DNA of 17,753 nucleotides from an uncultured Peptoniphilus sp. (lineage in GTDB: Bacteria > Bacillota > Clostridia > Tissierellales > Peptoniphilaceae): positions 1 to 17,753 of the forward strand of contig CAMQDG010000029.1 in the NCBI GenBank assembly GCA_946999425.1, read 5' to 3'. How positions within the stretch are numbered: position 1 is the stretch's first letter; each line of letters opens with the position of its first letter. Both the position numbers and the translations under genes were made by a program. The notes below the pieces were generated by a model. That model did no database searches. It saw nothing but the letters and a program-made list of their open reading frames with translations, and was not told where the DNA came from. Shown piece after piece: positions 12,885 through 17,753 of this stretch.

Positions 12885-15068
12885 ATGAAAAAAAATTGTA
12901 AAAGATTTTTAGCTGTTTTATTTATAATTTTAAGTTTATGCTTTTTTACAAAAGTAAGTACATTTGCAGAAGAAACAAGAAAGCCCGTTAAGGAGATAAA
13001 TCTTATCGCAGATTGGTTTAAAAATCCAGAAGCCTATGGAGAAATTCCAAAGGGAAATTTTAGATTTGAGTCTGAGGCTAATGGCATAAGCGCGATTATG
13101 ATATGGCAAGAGTTTACAGATAAAAATTGGAAGGATGTTAAATATAATATAAAAAAATTTGATAAAGATAAAAAATATAGGTTAAAAATTACTTTACAAT
13201 GTAGTTCAAATGAATATTATATTTCTAAAGATACCAAGGTTAAAATGAACAGAGAGGAATTTTTTGAACATGAAACATCTAATGATTCATATTACTGTAT
13301 ACCAGGCTATTCTAGGAGGGAATTTTTTACAAAAGAATTTGTAGCAAAGGACAATAGGGAAAAAATAGATAAAATTAATATAACCTGTAAAGAATTTTCT
13401 ACGCCAGTTATAGGAGACCCCTTAAAAACTGACTATAATTTTCTTTTATCAGATAAAGATAAAGAAAGGAGATTAGAAGTTCAAAACTATTTCTGGTACA
13501 AATATAATAAAAGTACAAATTCTTGGAATACATGCACAAATCAAGTTTTCCAAGAGGGAATGTATAAATTAGAATTTACTGTTAGGTGTACATCGGATAA
13601 TCATGTATTATCTGAAGAAACACAGGTAATATTAAATGGTAAGGAATATAGTGGATTTCTTACTTCTTCTGTAGGCAAAGATAACCTAAATTCAGTTAAG
13701 ATTTTTCAAACTGAGGAGTTTAAGGCCAGAAAATTAATTGATATGCCCTTAGTTAATACAGGCCTTGTTTACAATGGTAAAATTCAAAAGGGTGTAAATG
13801 AAGATGCAAAGTATGTTTTCTTAACAGAAAATGAAAAAATTAATGCAGGAAAATATAAAACACTGGTGAGGCCTTCAGATGAATATGCCTGGATTGATAA
13901 TCACAAAATAGAAGAAAGATATTTGGAATGGGAGATAGAAAAGGCAGATCCAACTTACGCAATTCCCGAAAATCTTACAGGTGATTTAGGAGATAAGCTT
14001 TCAGATGTAAAACTCCCTAAGGGTTTTTCTTGGAAAGATGGAGAAATTTCCTTAGATAGTTTAGGAGAAAAATTTTTTACTGCCATATTTACTCCAGAAG
14101 ATGAAACAAACTATAAAAGTAAAGAAATAATCTTAAAAGTAATAGTCAAGGAGAAACCTCTTGTTAAAGTAGAAATTCCAAAGGCAAATTTAGGATTAAT
14201 TTATGATGGGCATGAAAAAATGGGAGTAAATGAAAAAGAAGGTTATAAGCTTACAGAAAATAAGGGGATAAATGCCGGAAAATATATAGCAAAAGCAGAA
14301 CTTAAAGAAGGATATATTTGGGAGGATGGAAGTAAAGAAGTAAAAGAAATTCCTTGGAAGATAGAAAAGGCAGATCCAACTTACGCAATTCCCGAAAATC
14401 TTACAGGTGGTTTAGGAGATAAGCTTTCAGATGTAAAGCTCCCTAAGGGTTTTTCTTGGAAAGATGGAGAAATTTCCTTAGATAGTTTAGGAGAAAAATT
14501 TTTTGAAGCAAAATATCTTTCCGATAATCCAAATGAAAAAGAAATTGACCATATAAACATAAAAGTTTGTGTAAAAGAGAGAAAGAAACCTAAACAAGTT
14601 ATAGAAAAAGGACAATTTTATAAGCATTTTTCCATAATAAGCCAAAGTGTAAAAGATAAAAAAGCAAATAAGGAAGAGAAAAGGAATGTTTTAAAAGAAC
14701 TTGTTTTAGAATTAAATTCTAAAAAATTTCTTATTAACGGACAGGAAAAGTTAAATGACACTTCGCCGATAATATTAAACAATATAACCATGGTACCTAT
14801 AAGATTTATAGGAGAAAGCCTTGGAGCAAAAATTGAATGGGATAAAAAGAATTCTCTTGTAAGGATAAAAGATCAAGAGAAGAAAGTAACAATAGAAATA
14901 AAAATAGGAGAAAGCCTTGCAAGGGTAAATGGAAAAGAAGTTAAATTAACAAATCCTATTTTTATAAAAAATAATAGGTCTTATGGGCCCTTAAGATTTA
15001 TAGGAGAAAGTCTTGGAGCAAAAGTTGAATGGCTTAAAGATGATAAAAAAATAGTAGTTACAAAATAA
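12885..15068 (+). CDS. Secreted modular protein with surface repeats and C-terminal stalk domain
   Basis: 727 residues. Residues 1-28 are a signal peptide (MKKNCKRF, a hydrophobic core, then STFA before EE). Residues about 36-158 and 160-283 are two diverged copies of a unit not recognised (each has F..P..G, then Y.L..T..C.S, T.V..N and FxxxEF). Residues 287-355 and 431-497 are a YDG/AGKY module ending in W.IEKADPTY; residues 358-421 and about 500-565 are a PENLTG/LGDKLSDV/LPKGFSWKDG module like those of other Firmicutes surface proteins. Residues 610-727 are two copper-amine-oxidase N-terminal-type stalk repeats (PIRFIGESLGAKIEW; PLRFIGESLGAKVEW). No LPxTG anchor or transmembrane tail. The start is ATG 12885, 8 bases after AGGAAG; the GTG at 12876 overlaps the Shine-Dalgarno. 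Likely cell-surface or exported; the function is unknown. Confidence 0.9.
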   Translation: MKKNCKRFLAVLFIILSLCFFTKVSTFAEETRKPVKEINLIADWFKNPEAYGEIPKGNFRFESEANGISAIMIWQEFTDKNWKDVKYNIKKFDKDKKYRLKITLQCSSNEYYISKDTKVKMNREEFFEHETSNDSYYCIPGYSRREFFTKEFVAKDNREKIDKINITCKEFSTPVIGDPLKTDYNFLLSDKDKERRLEVQNYFWYKYNKSTNSWNTCTNQVFQEGMYKLEFTVRCTSDNHVLSEETQVILNGKEYSGFLTSSVGKDNLNSVKIFQTEEFKARKLIDMPLVNTGLVYNGKIQKGVNEDAKYVFLTENEKINAGKYKTLVRPSDEYAWIDNHKIEERYLEWEIEKADPTYAIPENLTGDLGDKLSDVKLPKGFSWKDGEISLDSLGEKFFTAIFTPEDETNYKSKEIILKVIVKEKPLVKVEIPKANLGLIYDGHEKMGVNEKEGYKLTENKGINAGKYIAKAELKEGYIWEDGSKEVKEIPWKIEKADPTYAIPENLTGGLGDKLSDVKLPKGFSWKDGEISLDSLGEKFFEAKYLSDNPNEKEIDHINIKVCVKERKKPKQVIEKGQFYKHFSIISQSVKDKKANKEEKRNVLKELVLELNSKKFLINGQEKLNDTSPIILNNITMVPIRFIGESLGAKIEWDKKNSLVRIKDQEKKVTIEIKIGESLARVNGKEVKLTNPIFIKNNRSYGPLRFIGESLGAKVEWLKDDKKIVVTK
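13934..14078 (+). repeat. 145-bp direct repeat, copy 1
   Basis: Encodes the end of the first AGKY module and most of the first PENLTG module. It recurs 426 bases (142 codons) downstream with two mismatches (GTGATTTAGG/GTGGTTTAGG and AAACTCC/AAGCTCC). The flanking parts of the module have diverged. Confidence 0.95.
14360..14504 (+). repeat. 145-bp direct repeat, copy 2
   Basis: Second copy of the 13934-14078 repeat, in the same frame. The only amino-acid change is Asp to Gly. Similarity stops sharply after the six-T run at its end. Confidence 0.95.
14801..15032 (+). repeat. Stalk-domain repeat pair in the secreted protein gene
   Basis: AAGATTTATAGGAGAAAG at 14801 recurs at 14993, a shift of 192 bases (64 codons), with about 40 bases near-identical, encoding RFIGESLGAK(I/V)EW in both. 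It is the normal internal duplication of this domain type. Confidence 0.85.
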
Positions 15069-15075
15069 CAAAAGG

Positions 15076-15107
15076 TGCTTCAATAATTAATTATTGAAGC
15101 ATTTTTT
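15076..15107 (+). terminator. Terminator of the secreted protein gene
   Basis: A perfect 11-bp stem (TGCTTCAATAA at 15076-15086 and TTATTGAAGCA at 15091-15101) with a TTAA loop is followed by TTTTTTATT. Confidence 0.92.
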
Positions 15108-15125
15108 ATTATTGAATTTTAAATG

Positions 15126-15154
15126 TAAACAAAAAAATTTCTATTTGATATAAT
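15126..15154 (+). promoter_or_regulatory. Promoter of the mtaD-trpS-pepF operon
   Basis: TAAACA (15126-15131), a 17-base spacer and TATAAT (15149-15154) preceded by TGA, a perfect extended -10. The leader is about 40 nt and ends in AGGAGA before the ATG; there is no room for a T-box riboswitch. Confidence 0.7.
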
Positions 15155-15199
15155 GTAAAAATAGAAAATTAAAAGTTTAGATTTATTTTAGGAGAAGTT

Positions 15200-16477
15200 A
15201 TGTTAATAAAAAATATTAGAGCACTTGATGTGAGAAATGGAAAAATTTTAGAAAAAGTAGATATCTATATTAAAAACAATTTAATAGAAAAAATCGGACA
15301 AAATTTAGATATTGAAGATGAAAAAATAATTGACGGATCTGACAAATTAGCAGTGCCTGCCTTTATAAACTCTCACACCCATCTTGGAATGAGTTTACTT
15401 AGAAATTATGCAGATGATTATAGATTAAAGGAGTGGCTGGAAGATAAAATTTGGCCCGTTGAAGCTAAATTAACATCAGATGACATTTATATAGGAACCC
15501 TTCTTTCTATGGTTGAAATGATTAAATCAGGAACTGCAACTTTTTGCGACATGTACTATGAAATGGATAGAGTTGCGGAGGCCACAGAAAAAAGTGGTTT
15601 AAGAGGTATGCTTACAAGAGGACTTGGAGATTTAATGGGGCCACCTTCACCTGAAGAAAGATTTGCAGACATGAGAAACTTATATAAAAATTATGATGGA
15701 AAGGCTAATGGAAGAATTAAGATTTTTCCAGGACCTCATGCAATTTATACTTCAACTGATAAATTTTTAAAGGACACAATTTCCCTTATAAAAGAATGTG
15801 GAAATAGGGTTCACATACATCTTTCTGAAACAGAAGGAGAAGTTGAGGATGCTCTACGCGACAGAAAAATGACTCCAATTGAATTTTGTGATTCTATAGG
15901 ATTTTTAGATCAACCAACAATTGCCGCTCATTGTACTCATATAACTGATAGGGAGATAGATTTAGTAAAAGATAAGGAATTTTACCCAGTTTATAATCCT
16001 ACAAGTAATTTAAAACTTGCAAGTGGTTTTACTCCCGTAAAAAAAATGCTTGATAAGGGAATTAAAGTTTGTATAGGTACTGACGGAGATTCTTCAAACA
16101 ATAATTTAAATATGGTTGAAGAAATTCATATTGCAAGCATTGTAAACAAGGCTGTTGAAAAAGATGCAACGGCAGTGAAGGCTATTGAAGTTTTAAAAAT
16201 GGCAACTATAAATGCAGCTGAAGCTTTTGGAATTAATTCAGGAGAAATTAAAGAAGGAAAACTTGCTGATATAACACTTTTTAATTTAAATTCAATAAAT
16301 TTCACGCCAAAAAATAATTTAATCAGTGCTTTATGTTATTCAGCTTCCTCTGAAGATGTTGACACTTTAATTGTTGATGGAAAACTTTTAATGGAAAATA
16401 GAAAACTTTTAACTTTAGATGAAAAAGAAATTATAAAAAAAGCCCAAGAAGCAATGGACTTTGTTTTAAAGAGGTAG
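15200..16477 (+). CDS. mtaD: 5-methylthioadenosine/S-adenosylhomocysteine deaminase
   Basis: 425 residues, an amidohydrolase-superfamily TIM barrel. Metal ligands visible: HTH (His59, His61) in INSHTHLGMSLLRN, HIHLSETEGEV, AAHCTHI, and GTDGDSSNNNLNM (catalytic Asp). The NSHTH..MSLLR..ADD..L..WL pattern is that of MtaD-type enzymes that deaminate the adenine base of MTA, SAH or adenosine to inosyl forms; related guanine or TRZ/ATZ hydrolases are the alternative. Cytosolic, in S-adenosylmethionine salvage. ATG at 15200 follows AGGAGA. The first gene of the operon, with trpS starting 7 bases after its stop. The family is sure; the exact substrate is less so. Confidence 0.88.
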   Translation: MLIKNIRALDVRNGKILEKVDIYIKNNLIEKIGQNLDIEDEKIIDGSDKLAVPAFINSHTHLGMSLLRNYADDYRLKEWLEDKIWPVEAKLTSDDIYIGTLLSMVEMIKSGTATFCDMYYEMDRVAEATEKSGLRGMLTRGLGDLMGPPSPEERFADMRNLYKNYDGKANGRIKIFPGPHAIYTSTDKFLKDTISLIKECGNRVHIHLSETEGEVEDALRDRKMTPIEFCDSIGFLDQPTIAAHCTHITDREIDLVKDKEFYPVYNPTSNLKLASGFTPVKKMLDKGIKVCIGTDGDSSNNNLNMVEEIHIASIVNKAVEKDATAVKAIEVLKMATINAAEAFGINSGEIKEGKLADITLFNLNSINFTPKNNLISALCYSASSEDVDTLIVDGKLLMENRKLLTLDEKEIIKKAQEAMDFVLKR

Positions 16478-16484
16478 GAAAATT

Positions 16485-17474
16485 ATGAATAAAAAAATTG
16501 TATATTCTGGAATTCAACCTTCTGGAAAGTTAACACTTGGAAATTATTTAGGAGCTCTGTCAAATTTTTCAGAGCTGCAAGAAGAATATGATTGTCTTTA
16601 CTGTATTGTTGACATGCATTCAATTACAGTTCCACAAGTTCCCCAAGAACTTAGAAAGGCAAGTCTTGATGTTTTAAGCTTGTATTTAGCTGCAGGTCTT
16701 GATCCGAAAAAATCTATTATTTATATTCAATCCCATGTTCATCAACATGTGGAATTAGGATGGCTTTTAAATACTATAACAGGTCTTGGACAACTGGAGA
16801 GAATGACTCAATTTAAAGATAAATCTAAAAAAGTAAAAGAAGTGGACGCCGGACTTTTAAATTATCCAGTTTTAATGGCTGCTGATATTTTGCTTTATCA
16901 AACTTCCTACGTCCCCGTAGGAGAAGATCAAAGACAGCACATTGAACTTACAAGAGATTTAGCTCAAAGATTTAATACTAGATATTCTGAAACTTTCACA
17001 ATTCCTGAAATTTTAACTCCAAAATCAGGAGCAAAAATAATGTCTTTGCAGGATCCAAGTTCAAAGATGAGTAAGTCGGATAAAGATGAAAATGCTTCAA
17101 TTTTTATTATTGAAGATGAAAAATTAACTGCAAATAAAATAAAAAGAGCGGTTACTGATTCTTTAGGAGTTGTTAATTATAGCGATGAACAACCAGGAAT
17201 AAAAAATTTGATTAATATTTATTCCTCTCTAAGCTCTCTTAGCCCTCAGGAGATAGTTAAAAAATATGAGGGTGTTGGATATGGAGTATTTAAAGAAGAG
17301 CTGGCACAGGTGGTTGTGGACGGTCTAAGACCCATTAGAAATAAATACGAAGACTATAGGAAAGACAAAGATTATCTTGAAAGGGTTTATAGGGACGGAG
17401 ACGAGAGAGCGTCTTATTTAGCGGAAAAAACTGTAAGGAAAGCATTTAAGAAAATGGGATTTATTCCTAAATAG
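16485..17474 (+). CDS. trpS: Tryptophanyl-tRNA synthetase
   Basis: 329 residues, the usual bacterial length. A class I enzyme charging tRNA-Trp with tryptophan and ATP. The HIGH equivalent is PSGKLTLGNYLGA (12-24), and the KMSKS loop is in SSKMSKSDKDE. Other family marks: YSGIQPSG, VDMHSITVPQ, YPVLMAADILLYQ, VPVGEDQRQHIELTRDLAQRFN and GVVNYSDEQPGI. AGGTAGG just before the ATG overlaps the end of mtaD. No leader of its own and hence no T-box control is possible in the 7-base gap; if trpS is regulated by tRNA, it is not here. pepF follows after 8 bases. Confidence 0.98.
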   Translation: MNKKIVYSGIQPSGKLTLGNYLGALSNFSELQEEYDCLYCIVDMHSITVPQVPQELRKASLDVLSLYLAAGLDPKKSIIYIQSHVHQHVELGWLLNTITGLGQLERMTQFKDKSKKVKEVDAGLLNYPVLMAADILLYQTSYVPVGEDQRQHIELTRDLAQRFNTRYSETFTIPEILTPKSGAKIMSLQDPSSKMSKSDKDENASIFIIEDEKLTANKIKRAVTDSLGVVNYSDEQPGIKNLINIYSSLSSLSPQEIVKKYEGVGYGVFKEELAQVVVDGLRPIRNKYEDYRKDKDYLERVYRDGDERASYLAEKTVRKAFKKMGFIPK

Positions 17475-17482
17475 AGGTGAAT

Positions 17483-17753
17483 ATGGAAGGATTAAGAAAA
17501 AGATCTGAAGTTCCTGAAAATGAAAAATGGGACTTAAGCAGACTTTATAAAAACACTGACGATTATAAAAAAGATTTACAAAAAGCAATGGAAATTTCAG
17601 AAGAAATTGTAAATTTTAAAAAAGTTGAAAATAAAGATGACTTATATAAACTTTTAAAACTTTATGAAAAATATAAGGAAAAGGAATCTCTTCTTGCAAA
17701 TTATGTATCCCTTATGCTTTCAGTAGACCTTACTGATGAAGATGCAAAAATAT
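17483..17753 (+). CDS. pepF: Oligoendopeptidase F, N-terminal part
   Basis: The first 90 codons; the gene runs off the right edge. The N-terminus, MEGLRKRSEVPENEKWDLSR followed by LYKNTDDYKKDL, matches the start of PepF/M3B oligoendopeptidases (R.EVPEE.KWDLS.LY). The catalytic HEXXH motif would lie beyond the window. It is a cytosolic zinc peptidase degrading short oligopeptides. GAGGTGA precedes the ATG at 17483, 8 bases after the trpS stop, so it is the third gene of that operon. Confidence 0.88.
   Translation, partial: MEGLRKRSEVPENEKWDLSRLYKNTDDYKKDLQKAMEISEEIVNFKKVENKDDLYKLLKLYEKYKEKESLLANYVSLMLSVDLTDEDAKI

Overview
The window comes from a chromosome of a low-GC, anaerobic Gram-positive bacterium. 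Coding regions are A/T rich, Arg is mostly AGA/AGG, Shine-Dalgarno sequences are strong, several starts are TTG, and intrinsic terminators are plentiful. The gene set (tmcAL, ackA, glmS with its ribozyme, a PepD-type dipeptidase, a DUF1292 protein, a stand-alone rpsD, mtaD-trpS-pepF) fits Clostridia/Tissierellia. A Peptoniphilaceae-like anaerobe is my best guess, made from general style rather than from a search. I see no phage, insertion sequence, CRISPR array, rRNA or tRNA, and no gene-free stretch longer than 300 bases.

Layout. At the left edge, tmcAL (minus, cut by the window) and ackA (plus) diverge from a shared 100-bp promoter region; both products use acetate. A two-way terminator then separates ackA from a convergent CNNM/CorC-type membrane protein gene (minus). 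Next is glmS (minus). Its 5' leader (about 4978-5099) is a glmS self-cleaving ribozyme, so the true start codon is the ATG at 4947, not the in-frame ATG inside the ribozyme. A divergent promoter drives a cytosolic parvulin-type prolyl isomerase gene, whose terminator uses the stop codon as its loop. A divergent RelA/SpoT-domain protein and MsrA form the next pair.

From 7938 to 11724 there is a tight plus-strand run: PepD dipeptidase, a Cys-rich DUF1292 protein, a TIGR01212-type radical SAM enzyme, a small P-loop ATPase, a 31-residue membrane peptide, and a DUF6648-like protein. Most of its later members have no known function. A DUF2007 gene and a stand-alone rpsD (S4) follow on the minus strand. 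rpsD has a near-consensus promoter and a leader that could hide its Shine-Dalgarno sequence.

From 12885 to 15068 there is a large secreted protein made of two novel-looking N-terminal units, two rounds of a surface-protein repeat module, and a C-terminal copper-amine-oxidase-type stalk domain. Part of the repeat is almost identical at DNA level (143 of 145 bases). The right edge holds a housekeeping operon: MTA/SAH deaminase, tryptophanyl-tRNA synthetase and the start of oligoendopeptidase F.

Most of the window is ordinary housekeeping. The parts most worth a second look are the divergent RelA/SpoT protein, the ATPase/31-aa peptide/DUF6648 cluster with a strong hairpin inside a coding region, the rpsD leader, and the secreted modular protein. 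The glmS ribozyme is the clearest regulatory RNA, but it belongs to a known class.
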